Assembly: GCF_900108085.1 (NCBI RefSeq)
Contig: NZ_FNVR01000010.1
Span: 1-64,000 of the forward strand
Source of the DNA: Algoriphagus boritolerans DSM 17298 = JCM 18970
GTDB lineage: Bacteria > Bacteroidota > Bacteroidia > Cytophagales > Cyclobacteriaceae
Reading direction: 5' to 3'
DNA length: 64,000 nt
Below the pieces are notes generated by a model that made no database searches, was not told where the DNA came from, and saw nothing but the letters and a program-made list of their open reading frames with translations. The position numbers and the translations under genes were made by a program. Below, in pieces: positions 17,901 through 26,836 of this stretch; the first letter of the stretch is position 1; each line of letters starts with the position of its first letter.

Positions 17901-19255
17901 ACCTTAGCTCCGAAAATTTTTTGGATGAACGATTTCTTGGACGGATGAAAATGGCCTCCAAATTCAGCCTTGAAAGCCTCCTGAATCTCAATATAATAAG
18001 GTGCAAAAAACTCAGGGTCAAAATTAGCATGCTCTAGCCGCGCCATCACTTTTCCTCCTGACCAACTCTCACGAATCGCCTGATCCAAAACTTCATGTCG
18101 AAGTCGAAAGCCAAAATTATTCACCCCGAGGATTTTTCCTTCCAAATCCATCAACATGCGGAAAGCTACTTTACCCCCTCGATGTTCCCAATAGAAATTT
18201 TTAAACTGATTTTCATCCCAATCTGCCGGAACAGTTCCATAGGTTTGGTATTCGATATCAAGAAATTTAGCCGAATTAAACCAAACTCCCGGTCGATAAG
18301 GCACGGGTTTATTGCAAAGACTGTAGGCTAAAGTCTCCCCATGCATTCGACCGGTGTACCAGACTTGCTCGATTGTTCGTCTGTCGGCAGCAGGAGCCTT
18401 TTCAAATTCAGCACAATCCCCGATTGCATAGACATCCGGCAGGTTTGTACTGAAATACTCGTCCACTATCACTCCGCGATTCACTTTTAGGTCTGTATTT
18501 CTCAGAAAATCAATATTGGGACTGACCCCTGCTGTCAAGCCTACAAACTGGCAGTTGATTTTTTCTCCTTTTGAGGTAATCACAGCAGCTACTCTTCCCT
18601 CGTCATCAGAAAGAATTTCCTTTAGTTCTGTCTCCAATCGGAGGTCGATGTGATGCTCCCGAATGTGCCTACCAACCAGTTCAGACTCTTCTTTCGGCAG
18701 AACTTTGTTCCAAAATCCACGCTCACGAACCAGAAAAGTGACCGGAATTTTCTTATAAGCCAGCATTTCGGCCATTTCTATCCCGATCAGCCCTCCGCCT
18801 ACGATCACTGCATGCCGCACATTTTCCCGGGTATTACCCTCCATTAATTCCAAATCTTGCTTGGAGTACAGTCCCTGCACCCCTGGCAAATCCTGACCCG
18901 GCCAGCCAAATTTATTGTATTTGGAACCCGTAGCAATAACTAAGCTGTCATAGCCTAATTTTTCTCCAGAGGTGAAAACCAATGATTTTCTGGTAAAATC
19001 AACCTTTTCCACCCAAGCCTCCTTCAGTTCAATTCGGTTTTTCTCCCAAAAATGATTTTCATAAGGCTGCGTATGTTCAAACTTCATGTGGCCCATAAAG
19101 ACATACATCAGTGCTGTACGCGAAAAAAAATACTTGGATTCTCCGGAGACCAGGGTGATCCTGACACCTTCATCCATTTTTCGCAGGTGTCTCGCACAGG
19201 TGACTCCGGAAATTCCGTTGCCTATAATGACTACATGGCGATGCGATTGACTCAT
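17897..19255 (-). CDS. NAD(P)/FAD-dependent pyridine-nucleotide oxidoreductase
   Basis: A two-dinucleotide-binding-domain flavoprotein of 452 residues. The FAD motif is VVIIGNGISGVTCARHLR at the N-terminus, and the NAD(P) motif is AVIVGGGLIGIEMAEML in the middle. The second FAD motif VYAIGDCAEFE follows. It resembles nitrite-reductase-type and rubredoxin-reductase-type flavoproteins. There is no redox-active CxxC as in thioredoxin reductase. The C-terminal part has its own domain ending in KKSFIQKIFG. It is translationally coupled to the polyferredoxin gene downstream and probably hands it electrons from NAD(P)H. The physiological reaction is not identifiable. Confidence 0.85.
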   Translation of the reverse strand: MSQSHRHVVIIGNGISGVTCARHLRKMDEGVRITLVSGESKYFFSRTALMYVFMGHMKFEHTQPYENHFWEKNRIELKEAWVEKVDFTRKSLVFTSGEKLGYDSLVIATGSKYNKFGWPGQDLPGVQGLYSKQDLELMEGNTRENVRHAVIVGGGLIGIEMAEMLAYKKIPVTFLVRERGFWNKVLPKEESELVGRHIREHHIDLRLETELKEILSDDEGRVAAVITSKGEKINCQFVGLTAGVSPNIDFLRNTDLKVNRGVIVDEYFSTNLPDVYAIGDCAEFEKAPAADRRTIEQVWYTGRMHGETLAYSLCNKPVPYRPGVWFNSAKFLDIEYQTYGTVPADWDENQFKNFYWEHRGGKVAFRMLMDLEGKILGVNNFGFRLRHEVLDQAIRESWSGGKVMARLEHANFDPEFFAPYYIEIQEAFKAEFGGHFHPSKKSFIQKIFGAKV

Positions 19256-19297
19256 TTGGGTGAAATAGATGGGGATAAGTTACCTAAAAGGATCGAA

Positions 19298-20062
19298 CTA
19301 TTCGTTCAGATTCCAGTCGTAATCCATGTGCGAAATTTTAGCGGATGGTTTCAGTTTCACTTTGGAATACAGATTCAGAAAATCGATCAAAGAACCCTTT
19401 TTGGTAAAATCCCCCTTGAACCAGGAAAATATGGATGAAATTTCGGCTTTGTCTGCGGTGATCTTATTTCGTGTGGGATCATTGATGAATGCTGTGGCCA
19501 CTTTGGTGAGCTGGGAATCAATTTTTTCGGCAATAAATGCTTCATTGAGCAGTGGAGGACAGGATACCGAGGCGCAATTGATTGCAAAATGAATTCGAGG
19601 CTCGTCAAATTCTTTCCTGAGAATTGAATGTTCTATCTCATCCAGACTGGATTCCACACCGCCTATTTTGAAAAACTTGTAATGCCAAACGTCTTTGAGC
19701 ATAGGGATCTTAAATTTTGGTCCTAAATCACGAATGCTATTGACAGGATAATTATCCACGATCAGTTTTACCGTAAATGCATTGTAGGCATTGATCCAAT
19801 AGGCCAATTGTTGATTTTTGGACCATGTTTTTCTGTCAGGAGCATTTTCGGAGAGGAGCTTGGTGTATTGTTCCAATTTTGCTTTGTCCTTGATGAATCC
19901 CTTGTAATCCACCATTCCATTTGATTTCACATGCGCTCGAACCAACTGATCCCAAATCGCATGACTGGGAGGTGTGGTTCCGGCCAAGCCTAAGGTTGAG
20001 CTTTGACAGGAAAAGAGCAGTAGTGAAAGCGTGAAGAAGAAAATGATTTTAGAAAGCTTCAT
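19298..20062 (-). CDS. DUF547 lipoprotein
   Basis: A predicted lipoprotein; the signal ends in LLLFSC. The start at 20062 (MKLSKIIFF) is chosen because the longer reading begins with TTG. The mature region carries the DUF547 signature set: LAYWINAYNAFTVKLIVDNY, RIHFAINCASVSCPPL and SSIFSWFKGDF. DUF547 proteins have a papain/transglutaminase-like arrangement, but their activity is not established. The conserved NCASVSCPPL Cys-His region is present in full. It sits between a rhodanese and a flavoprotein in a same-strand block, which suggests a thiol or redox connection. Confidence 0.85.
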   Translation of the reverse strand: MKLSKIIFFFTLSLLLFSCQSSTLGLAGTTPPSHAIWDQLVRAHVKSNGMVDYKGFIKDKAKLEQYTKLLSENAPDRKTWSKNQQLAYWINAYNAFTVKLIVDNYPVNSIRDLGPKFKIPMLKDVWHYKFFKIGGVESSLDEIEHSILRKEFDEPRIHFAINCASVSCPPLLNEAFIAEKIDSQLTKVATAFINDPTRNKITADKAEISSIFSWFKGDFTKKGSLIDFLNLYSKVKLKPSAKISHMDYDWNLNE

Positions 20063-20149
20063 AATTATTTTTTTATTCAACTACGCAGTAATGTAAAATT
20101 AAGATTTCCTTAAAAATTGAATGGTCGGGGAAATGACAAGGTTTGATTC

Positions 20150-20674
20150 TCAATAAACCTTTTCGCCCTTCTGAAGCCAAATCCCCCAGGTTCTGGAAAA
20201 GGTATGGACTTTTGAAGTTGGAGTACCTTCAGATTCAATGGGTTTCAGTTCATTTGCCCAGTGGATAATTCCGCCATAGAGATTATAGACTTGGGTAAAT
20301 CCAGCATCTTGAAGTTTCTTGCCGATTTCCTGAGATCTTGCCCCAACCGTACAATAGACCAAAACAGGTTTGTCTTTGTCAATTCCAGCAACTCTTTCCA
20401 ACGTAAAAGTATCATACCCCACCCAAATGGCATCTTTCAGGTGACTTACCTGATATTCTTCTTTTTCCCGGGTATCTAAAATCTGATAGTGGGACAGCCT
20501 TGTAATCTGCTCAGGTTTGACCACAGGGAATTTCTTGTCATATAAGCCTTCCAACAGCGCTCTGTAAGCTAAAGACTGAGAAAATAGGGGATTATTGAAT
20601 AAAAAAAGCCCAAAAATGACGATCAGGCCTCTACGTACTTGTTTGACAAAAATAGAATTAGCGTTCATGTGCAT
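20150..20674 (-). CDS. Secreted rhodanese-like domain protein
   Basis: A single rhodanese domain behind a signal peptide (GLIVIFGLFLFNNPLFSQ). The active-site loop is YCTVGARSQEIG with one catalytic cysteine, and the domain shows YQILDTREKEEYQVSHLKDA and YNLYGGIIHWANE. A periplasmic sulfur- or thiol-transfer role is likely. An upstream in-frame TTG overlapping the Crp gene is possible, but the ATG at 20674 places the signal peptide properly. It is the second gene of the block headed by the Crp/Fnr regulator. Confidence 0.85.
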   Translation of the reverse strand: MHMNANSIFVKQVRRGLIVIFGLFLFNNPLFSQSLAYRALLEGLYDKKFPVVKPEQITRLSHYQILDTREKEEYQVSHLKDAIWVGYDTFTLERVAGIDKDKPVLVYCTVGARSQEIGKKLQDAGFTQVYNLYGGIIHWANELKPIESEGTPTSKVHTFSRTWGIWLQKGEKVY

Positions 20675-20703
20675 TAAACTCCTAAACACCAATTCAAGTT
20701 CTT

Positions 20704-21417
20704 TCAAGCATAAAAATCTGACAAGCGGGCCAATCCCCTTTTGTCTTTTATGATGATTTTTTTACCGTCTAGTTCTATTAGATTATCTTTTTTGAATTCC
20801 GAAAGTAGGCGAATGACGGATTCGGTGGCCGTACCTACGATGCCTGCTATCTCTTCCCTGCTGAGAATTAGGTCAATCTTTTGATTTACACCACCTTCAA
20901 CGCCGTAGGAATTACCAAGTTGCAAAAGGACGAAAGCCAAACGCTCACGGATACTCTTTTGGGTAGCATCTGTCAGTTTTTCTTCCATTATACCAATTTC
21001 ATGGCTAAGGGACTTGGTGATCCTTCTCAAAAACGGTGTGTTCTGAAGAAGAGAATTCATAAATGTTTCCTTTGGAATGAAGCAAATCTTGGCATCCTCC
21101 ACGATCATGGAGGAATTGGAATAGTTTTCCTCGCCAAGTAGGGCTGCATAGCCTAAAAAATCACCCTGCTTGGCTAAATGAATGATCTGTTCTTTTCCGT
21201 TTGAGGCAGTCTTGTAAACTTTCACCACCCCAGAATTGATGCAGAAGATTCCCAAAGGCTTGGTGCCTTCATTGTATAAGATTTGGCCTTTTCTGTGGGA
21301 TATCAGATCTTTATGTTCAGAAATGGCACAAATCTGAGATTCGGGAAGTTCGGAAAACATGGAATATTTTCTACTTGAACAGAGCTCGCAAGGGGTATTA
21401 TGGGATAGGCTGGACAT
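20704..21417 (-). CDS. Crp/Fnr-family transcriptional regulator
   Basis: A 237-residue regulator with a cyclic-nucleotide-binding-like sensory domain (about 25-140; FCINSGVVKVY, then GDFLGYAALLGEENYS) and a C-terminal winged helix-turn-helix (about 155-230). The HTH contains LSREEIAGIVGTATESVIRLL, which closely follows the FNR recognition-helix pattern. The N-terminus has Cys10 and Cys13 (PCELC) and Cys30, resembling the CxxC cluster of FNR-type iron-sulfur sensors. It heads the redox/glycan block on the same strand and probably controls it in response to oxygen or redox state. The Fe-S suggestion is inference from cysteine placement. Confidence 0.9.
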   Translation of the reverse strand: MSSLSHNTPCELCSSRKYSMFSELPESQICAISEHKDLISHRKGQILYNEGTKPLGIFCINSGVVKVYKTASNGKEQIIHLAKQGDFLGYAALLGEENYSNSSMIVEDAKICFIPKETFMNSLLQNTPFLRRITKSLSHEIGIMEEKLTDATQKSIRERLAFVLLQLGNSYGVEGGVNQKIDLILSREEIAGIVGTATESVIRLLSEFKKDNLIELDGKKIIIKDKRGLARLSDFYA

Positions 21418-21487
21418 AATCTGTTTTGCTGGTCTAATTAACTTTCAATTTATAAAAAGACTGATCGATATCATATAAAAAAACTGC

Positions 21488-21964
21488 TTATTTTGGACAT
21501 TCCGGTAAGCCGGACCGTTGGATGAATTTTTTATCAAGCTCAGCGAATTCTAAATAGACATGTACGAGGCCGTTGGATAGAACCAAATTAGGACACTGGA
21601 GTCGGGAGTTGTACGTCATGATTTGATCGAGTGTCTTTTCATCAATTTTAACCCCGGGAGCCTTGCACTCCACCAATAAAAAAGGGTTGCTTTGTCTGTC
21701 AAAAACTACCAAATCCGTCCTTTTGCTCAACTGATTGTACTTCAAGCCCTTTTCAAGGGAAAACAGTCCTTTTGGGTAATTCCGGTGGTAAATCAAAAAG
21801 TTAATCCAATGTTGCCTGACCCATTCCTCGGGCGTAAGAATGAGTTGTTTTTTCCGCAGAGAATCAAAAATCCAAAGCTTACCATCCACCTCCTGAAGTC
21901 TTGGCTCGTATGGTGGGAGATTTAAAGTAGGAAGCGTTACTTTTTGATTTAATTCCAAACTCAT
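21488..21964 (-). CDS. HsdR N-terminal-like (PD-(D/E)XK) protein
   Basis: A small stand-alone protein related to the N-terminal nuclease domain of type I restriction subunit R (HSDR_N_2). It has EEWVRQHWINFLIYHRNYP, then SKRTDLVVFD and FLLVECKAPG. These give the acidic residue and E-x-K of the PD-(D/E)XK site, followed by QIMTYN. The first ATG giving a family-like N-terminus is at 21964 (MSLELNQ). No helicase or methylase genes are nearby, so it is not part of a restriction system here. Such single-domain proteins are common in Bacteroidota next to housekeeping genes. Their role is unknown. Confidence 0.8.
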   Translation of the reverse strand: MSLELNQKVTLPTLNLPPYEPRLQEVDGKLWIFDSLRKKQLILTPEEWVRQHWINFLIYHRNYPKGLFSLEKGLKYNQLSKRTDLVVFDRQSNPFLLVECKAPGVKIDEKTLDQIMTYNSRLQCPNLVLSNGLVHVYLEFAELDKKFIQRSGLPECPK

Positions 21965-21994
21965 GCCCAAAGATGACCAAAAAATCACGCATGA

Positions 21995-22678
21995 TCAGTC
22001 AAATTCGAGGTAAGGTTTGATTTTTTCGACCCATTCGGCCTTAAATATTTTAACCTTCAAAAGGTCCTCAGCAGAATTGAAAGCGCCATGTTGATGGCGA
22101 AATGCAACCAAAACTTTGGCTTCTCCATAGCTTATGTAAGGATGAGAGGCCAAGTCTTCAATCATGGCAGAATTGATTTTTATTTTCCGGAGGATTTTCG
22201 GATCAAATTCGAAAAATTCCCAAACCGCATCCGATGTTTCCTCTTTCATTCCAAAAACTTCCAACAATTGCCTCTTGCTATGAAAACCGCCTAAATTTTC
22301 CCGGTATTTTATTATTCTGCTTGCAGTAGCTTGACCGATTCCGGGCACAATTTGAAGTGTGATTGAGTCAGCTTCAGAAAAGGGAATCCGATTCAGGCTC
22401 TCGAGTTGCTTTTGATTTCTACTGGATTTGACTGTATCGGCAGGATTGAATGTTGGCAGTGGGGAACTCATCAATGCTACACCTGACACCTTTAAGCTAT
22501 CCAATCTGCTCTGGTAAATTTCAAAGGTTAATTCAGCCTGTTGATTCTTAAAATACCGCACCATATCGGGCAAAATACCCAAAACCGCCAGAAATGGAAT
22601 CAGCAAAACAAAGCCTCGGGATTCTTTATTTGTAAATCCCAAGTATGCTTTGGCCCAATAAAAATAGTTGCGTCCCAT
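21995..22678 (-). CDS. ComEA-like helix-hairpin-helix protein
   Basis: A protein with one N-terminal membrane helix (FVLLIPFLAVLGILP) and tandem helix-hairpin-helix motifs. These include IVPGIGQATASRIIKYRENLGGFHS and a second copy around HPYISYGEAKVLVAFRHQHG, each reported here in part. They are followed by IKPYLEF. ComEA proteins bind incoming DNA during natural transformation. Here the domain order and anchor fit, but HhH repeats also serve other DNA-binding roles. The start at 22678 (MGRNYFYWAKAYLGF) is chosen because it matches relatives. The gene is transcribed divergently from hemA. Confidence 0.8.
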   Translation of the reverse strand: MGRNYFYWAKAYLGFTNKESRGFVLLIPFLAVLGILPDMVRYFKNQQAELTFEIYQSRLDSLKVSGVALMSSPLPTFNPADTVKSSRNQKQLESLNRIPFSEADSITLQIVPGIGQATASRIIKYRENLGGFHSKRQLLEVFGMKEETSDAVWEFFEFDPKILRKIKINSAMIEDLASHPYISYGEAKVLVAFRHQHGAFNSAEDLLKVKIFKAEWVEKIKPYLEFD

Positions 22679-22818
22679 AGAAAAAGCTAACGGTGACAAA
22701 TACAACTGATAAGTTAATATTAAAGAATTTAGATTCCAATTTGAGTACACTTGCAAAGTTAGCCTCATTCAATTATTTAGATAAATTCTAAATTAGATGT
22801 CATTTATACGAAATAAAC

Positions 22819-22847
22819 TTTTGAGGGGACTTAGTCTGTTAAATTTG
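22819..22847 (+). promoter_or_regulatory. Candidate hemA promoter
   Basis: A TAAATTTG box at 22840-22847 matches the Bacteroidota -7 consensus TAnnTTTG. It lies 19 bases before the hemA ATG. A TTTTG element at 22819-22823 could be the -33 box, though the 16-base gap is shorter than usual. Confidence 0.5.
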
Positions 22848-22866
22848 TGTTGCAAAACTTGTAAAG

Positions 22867-24135
22867 ATGCATACCAAGTTTAGAGCTTTAAGTTTATCAC
22901 ACAAGACGGCCCCTGTTCAGATCAGAGAATTAATTTCTCTTGACGAAGAATCGATTCATCGTATCCTACTGAAGCTCAGAGAGTTTTTCAGCTTGGACGA
23001 TGTACTCATTCTATCTACCTGTAACAGAACGGAGGTTTATTACAGTCATGACTTGGATCTCAGCACCGAGATCATCAAGCTGATCGGCTTGGAAAAAGGC
23101 CTGAGTGATGTGATCAATTACCTGGATTATTTCGAAGTATTTAACAAAGACCGACAGGCAATATCGCATTTGTTTCGGGTTTCCATTGGATTGGAAGCGC
23201 AGGTGGTTGGAGACATTCAAATATCCAATCAGGTGAAGAGAGCTTATCAAACTGCAGCTGATCTGGACATGGCAGGGCCATTTTTACATCGGTTGATGCA
23301 CACGATTTTTTTCACCAATAAGCGTATTGTACAGGAAACAGCCTTCAGAGACGGTGCAGCATCGCTTTCATACGCCACTATCGAGCTTATTGACAGCCTG
23401 ACATCCAATATCTATCAACCCAGAATCCTGCTCATCGGTGTCGGGGAGATCGGAGAGGATGTTGCAAAAAACATGGTTCATCTGCCGGAGGCAAAAGTGA
23501 AGATCACTAACCGAACCTTGTCCAAAGCAGCGGAGATTGCCGAACCCTTGGGATTTGAAGTGATTCCTTTCGAAAATTGTCAGGAGGCGATGAATGAGGC
23601 AGATGTGATCGTCTGTTCCATCACGAAAAATGAGCCATTCCTCACCAAAGAACTCGTCAGACAATTCGATATTCAAAGCTACAAGTTGCTGGTAGATCTT
23701 TCTGTGCCAAGGAGCATTGAAACTTCCGTAGAGGATGTGCCGGGTGTGGTTCTTTACAACGTGGATAATATTAGAAGTAAAGCAACAGCAGCTTTGGAAA
23801 AGCGACTCGCTTCCATTCCGTCAGTAGAAAATATCATCGAAGAGAGTATCGAGGAATTTTACAGCTGGAAAAAGGAAATGATGGTCTCCCCTACCATCAA
23901 TAAACTTAAGCAGTCACTGGAGCAGATTCGCCAGGAAGAGTTGGCTCGGTTTCTAAAAAAAGCAGATCAAAAAGAATTTGACCTCATCGACAAAATCACC
24001 AAAAGCATGATGCAAAAGATTCTGAAAGTGCCAGTGGTGCAACTCAGAGCAGCATGCAAACGGGACGAGGCGGAAGATATGATCGAAATTATTTCGGATA
24101 TTTTCGATCTGGAAAAAGTCAAAATCGAAAAATAA
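22867..24135 (+). CDS. hemA: Glutamyl-tRNA reductase
   Basis: First enzyme of the C5 heme pathway: it reduces glutamyl-tRNA(Glu) to glutamate-1-semialdehyde with NADPH. The N-terminal catalytic domain holds LSTCNRTEVYYS with the thioester-forming Cys52. The NADPH-binding domain shows ILLIGVGEIGEDVAKNM, and VKITNRTLSKAAEIAE completes the usual pattern. The C-terminal helical dimerisation domain follows to residue 422. Length is normal. Its product is the substrate of hemL at 51795-53087, which is separated from it by about 28 kb. A hairpin terminator follows at 24158-24195. Confidence 0.97.
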   Translation: MHTKFRALSLSHKTAPVQIRELISLDEESIHRILLKLREFFSLDDVLILSTCNRTEVYYSHDLDLSTEIIKLIGLEKGLSDVINYLDYFEVFNKDRQAISHLFRVSIGLEAQVVGDIQISNQVKRAYQTAADLDMAGPFLHRLMHTIFFTNKRIVQETAFRDGAASLSYATIELIDSLTSNIYQPRILLIGVGEIGEDVAKNMVHLPEAKVKITNRTLSKAAEIAEPLGFEVIPFENCQEAMNEADVIVCSITKNEPFLTKELVRQFDIQSYKLLVDLSVPRSIETSVEDVPGVVLYNVDNIRSKATAALEKRLASIPSVENIIEESIEEFYSWKKEMMVSPTINKLKQSLEQIRQEELARFLKKADQKEFDLIDKITKSMMQKILKVPVVQLRAACKRDEAEDMIEIISDIFDLEKVKIEK

Positions 24136-24157
24136 TACATATTACATCGATTTGAAG

Positions 24158-24195
24158 TGACCAGAGGATCAAGTAGTATCCTTTGGTCATTTTAT
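24158..24195 (+). terminator. Rho-independent terminator after hemA
   Basis: A 12-bp stem (TGACCAGAGGAT with ATCCTTTGGTCA, one mismatch) with an 8-base loop is followed by TTTTAT. It starts 22 bases after the hemA stop. Confidence 0.8.
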
Positions 24196-24226
24196 ATTTA
24201 TACCCATTAGGATTTAATCTCAAAAA

Positions 24227-25795
24227 ATGGTCACCAGCCAACTACGCACCCTCCTCTCATTTGCATTCTTTTTAATAGCGCTTAATCTCCATTCTCAGAC
24301 TTGGGAGGTGTATGATCTCCAGGGAAAGCTTAAATCCCTTGCGATCTACGACAGGATCGAAGTATTGAGTGAAACGGTGATCATCGGAAAAAACGAGCAA
24401 GGTCTCTCCATGCTTTCTCCAGATCTAACACCACTGGTAAGTCTCCAAGGTGAGGAAGTCTTTCAATACCTGACTCCTTGGATTCTGGTCAAAGGACCAA
24501 ACGGAATCGGAGCATTTCATGAGTATGGACTTCAGGCATTCCCATTGGAATATGATGAAATAACCACCTATTATAATTTTCTCCTTGGCCGAAAAGGCAA
24601 TGAATATTGGCTTTATGATAAAGGAAATGGTAAAACCACCTCCTTGGGCACATGGGATGATTGCAAATTCAGTAAATATGGTATCCTTATCGGTCAAAAA
24701 GAGGGAAACTATTTTCTACCAGGTTCAAAAGATCCGGAAAGACGATATCAGCTTATTGAAGAGAATGAAGGAGCTTACCTTTTGGCCAAAGAGTCGACAG
24801 GTTTTGGCATTTTGAATTTTGAAGGAGATTATGTCATGCAGCCGATTTTGTCTCAGCTGGAGCACACCAGGGGGAATTATTTTTATGGTTACGATGAAAA
24901 CCAATACTTATTGATCAAAGGAGACCACATCAGGTCTGACGTTTCTTATAATTCCTACCACAAGATCACCAAAGAAGGGGACCTTCTCCTTGAATATATT
25001 CATGGCAAACTCAGACGGGTGATGGAGGAAGATGGTATTTTGCTTGACGCAGTAGGAATGGAGTCCGTGAATGTGGTGGGGAAAAATCACTACATAATCA
25101 CTTTTCGGGACAAATCTATCGGTCTATTAGGCAAAAAAGGATGGGAAGTACAGCCAACTATCGGTCTTGACTGGGTCAAGCCCGGCACCGAAGGACTATT
25201 TCCAGCCGGAAAAAGCGACAAAACAGGTTATGTAAATGCCTCTGGCCAATGGATCATAGAGCCGCAATTTTCTGAAGTGGGTGGCTTCTCTGAAAATATT
25301 TCCTCCTTCAGAAATTCTTCCAGTTGGGGGCTAATAGGAGTGGACGGAATGATCATCAGCGAGGCTAAATGGGATGAGATCAAGGATTTTTCCGGGGGAA
25401 TTGCAGTGGCAAAATCCAACAGCGGGTATTTCCTTCTGGACAAAAGTGGTCAAACTTTGAATCAGGAAGGATTCAGTCAGGTTTGCAGGTTAAAAGACGG
25501 CTATTTTTTGGTTGAAAAAGAAGGAAAAAAAGGGCTTTTGGACAAATCGGGAAATGAGATTTTACCTCTTGAATTTGAAAATATTCAAGTCGAAAAACCG
25601 GACTTTTTCATTGTAATCAAAGAGGGATTGGCCGGTGCATTAAATGAGAAAGGAGATGCGCTATTTCCTATCGCCTATCAGGAAATCGTGGCTGACTGGA
25701 CAGGAAATCAAATTTTGGCAAAAGATCTATACAAGCCTGTGATTATCCAGGCAGAAGAAGTACCCCAAAGCGGTAAACGAAAAAAGGGAGCTTGA
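24227..25795 (+). CDS. WG-repeat protein, secreted
   Basis: A 522-residue protein with a signal peptide (SFAFFLIALNLHSQ). It is built of repeated beta-hairpin units of the WG type, visible as GFGILNFEGDYVMQPILSQ, SWGLIGVDGMIISEAKWDE and KKGLLDKSGNEILPLEFEN. Each unit reads as a hydrophobic strand, a G-turn and an ILP/I-x-P ending, and at least eight can be counted. WG-repeat proteins probably form propeller- or solenoid-like surfaces for binding; no activity is known. It stands alone between hemA and floA and is closed by a strong terminator whose stem overlaps its last codons. Confidence 0.85.
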   Translation: MVTSQLRTLLSFAFFLIALNLHSQTWEVYDLQGKLKSLAIYDRIEVLSETVIIGKNEQGLSMLSPDLTPLVSLQGEEVFQYLTPWILVKGPNGIGAFHEYGLQAFPLEYDEITTYYNFLLGRKGNEYWLYDKGNGKTTSLGTWDDCKFSKYGILIGQKEGNYFLPGSKDPERRYQLIEENEGAYLLAKESTGFGILNFEGDYVMQPILSQLEHTRGNYFYGYDENQYLLIKGDHIRSDVSYNSYHKITKEGDLLLEYIHGKLRRVMEEDGILLDAVGMESVNVVGKNHYIITFRDKSIGLLGKKGWEVQPTIGLDWVKPGTEGLFPAGKSDKTGYVNASGQWIIEPQFSEVGGFSENISSFRNSSSWGLIGVDGMIISEAKWDEIKDFSGGIAVAKSNSGYFLLDKSGQTLNQEGFSQVCRLKDGYFLVEKEGKKGLLDKSGNEILPLEFENIQVEKPDFFIVIKEGLAGALNEKGDALFPIAYQEIVADWTGNQILAKDLYKPVIIQAEEVPQSGKRKKGA

Positions 25796-25815
25796 TCGCT
25801 CCCTTTTATTTTTTT
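25782..25815. terminator. Strong bidirectional terminator
   Basis: A perfect 10-bp stem (AAAAGGGAGC with GCTCCCTTTT) and a 6-base loop are followed by ATTTTTTTC. The stem overlaps the stop codon of the WG-repeat gene. It also lies just past the end of floA on the other strand, so it can serve both convergent transcripts. Confidence 0.9.
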
Positions 25816-25819
25816 CTAC

Positions 25820-26830
25820 TTATTTCTTTTCTGATTTTCCGGAGCCTGAATCCTTGGAATCTTTATCCGAACTGGCGATAGATTCCCTCATGGAGGTATC
25901 TGATTTGATATTCTCCATTCGATAATAGTCCATCACGCCCAACTTTCCTGTTCTAAAAGCTTCTGCTAAAGCTCTGGGAACTTCAGCCTCAGCCTCAATT
26001 ACTTTGGCTCGCATTTCGACGTTTCTGGCTTTCATCTCTTGTTCCAGCGCCACAGCCATAGCCCTACGCTCTTCAGCTTTCGCTTCGGCCACTTTAAGAT
26101 CTGCTGATGCTTGATCGATCTGCAATTTTGCTCCGATATTGGTACCCACGTCGATATCTGCTATGTCAATGGAAAGAATCTCAAAAGCAGTTCCCGCATC
26201 CAAACCACGCTGAAGGACCAGTTTTGAGATCCTATCCGGATTTTCTAAAACTATTTTGTGATTTGCTGAGGAGCCGATTGAAGTCACAATACCTTCACCT
26301 ACTCTGGCCAGAATGGTCTCTTCTCCGGCACCACCGACAAGCTGAGCGATATTTGCTCGGACAGTCACCCTTGCCTTGGCTATCAATTGAATTCCATCTG
26401 CGGCTACTGCAGCGACATTTGGCGTGTTGATCACTTTTGGATTGACGGAGATCTGAACAGCTTCAAATACATCTCGTCCTGCAAGGTCAATTGCCGTAGC
26501 CTGTTTGAAAGTTAAACTAATATTTGCTTTATCAGCTGAAATTAAGGCTCTGATTACAGTCGGAACATTTCCACCTGCCAAGAAATGGGTTTCGAGGTCA
26601 TTTGTTGTCAAGTGCAACCCAGCTTTGGTAGCTGTGATCAGCGAGTTTACAATGATACTTGGTGGCACTTTTCGGATTCTCATACCGATGAGTTCTCCGA
26701 TCCCAACCTTTACGTTAGAAAACTGTGCAGTAATCCAAAGGTTGACCGGCACAAAATATAGGAAGATGAATAATAGTACGATCCCTGCGAATGCAGCGAC
26801 CAATAAGAACAACGAACTTGATGGATCCAT
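25820..26830 (-). CDS. floA: Flotillin-like protein FloA
   Basis: A scaffold of functional membrane microdomains (UPF0365/FloA). One N-terminal membrane segment ([20 protein letters not shown], about 6-25) is followed by an SPFH-like domain. Diagnostic stretches include [20 protein letters not shown], then [20 protein letters not shown] and [20 protein letters not shown]. The long C-terminal helix is rich in A/E repeats. The last ~25 residues are a Ser/Asp/Lys-rich tail, a little longer than usual. It forms an operon with the NfeD protein at 26837-27295, six bases upstream, the usual pairing for this family. Confidence 0.95.
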   Translation of the reverse strand: MDPSSSLFLLVAAFAGIVLLFIFLYFVPVNLWITAQFSNVKVGIGELIGMRIRKVPPSIIVNSLITATKAGLHLTTNDLETHFLAGGNVPTVIRALISADKANISLTFKQATAIDLAGRDVFEAVQISVNPKVINTPNVAAVAADGIQLIAKARVTVRANIAQLVGGAGEETILARVGEGIVTSIGSSANHKIVLENPDRISKLVLQRGLDAGTAFEILSIDIADIDVGTNIGAKLQIDQASADLKVAEAKAEERRAMAVALEQEMKARNVEMRAKVIEAEAEVPRALAEAFRTGKLGVMDYYRMENIKSDTSMRESIASSDKDSKDSGSGKSEKK

Positions 26831-26836
26831 AAAGAA

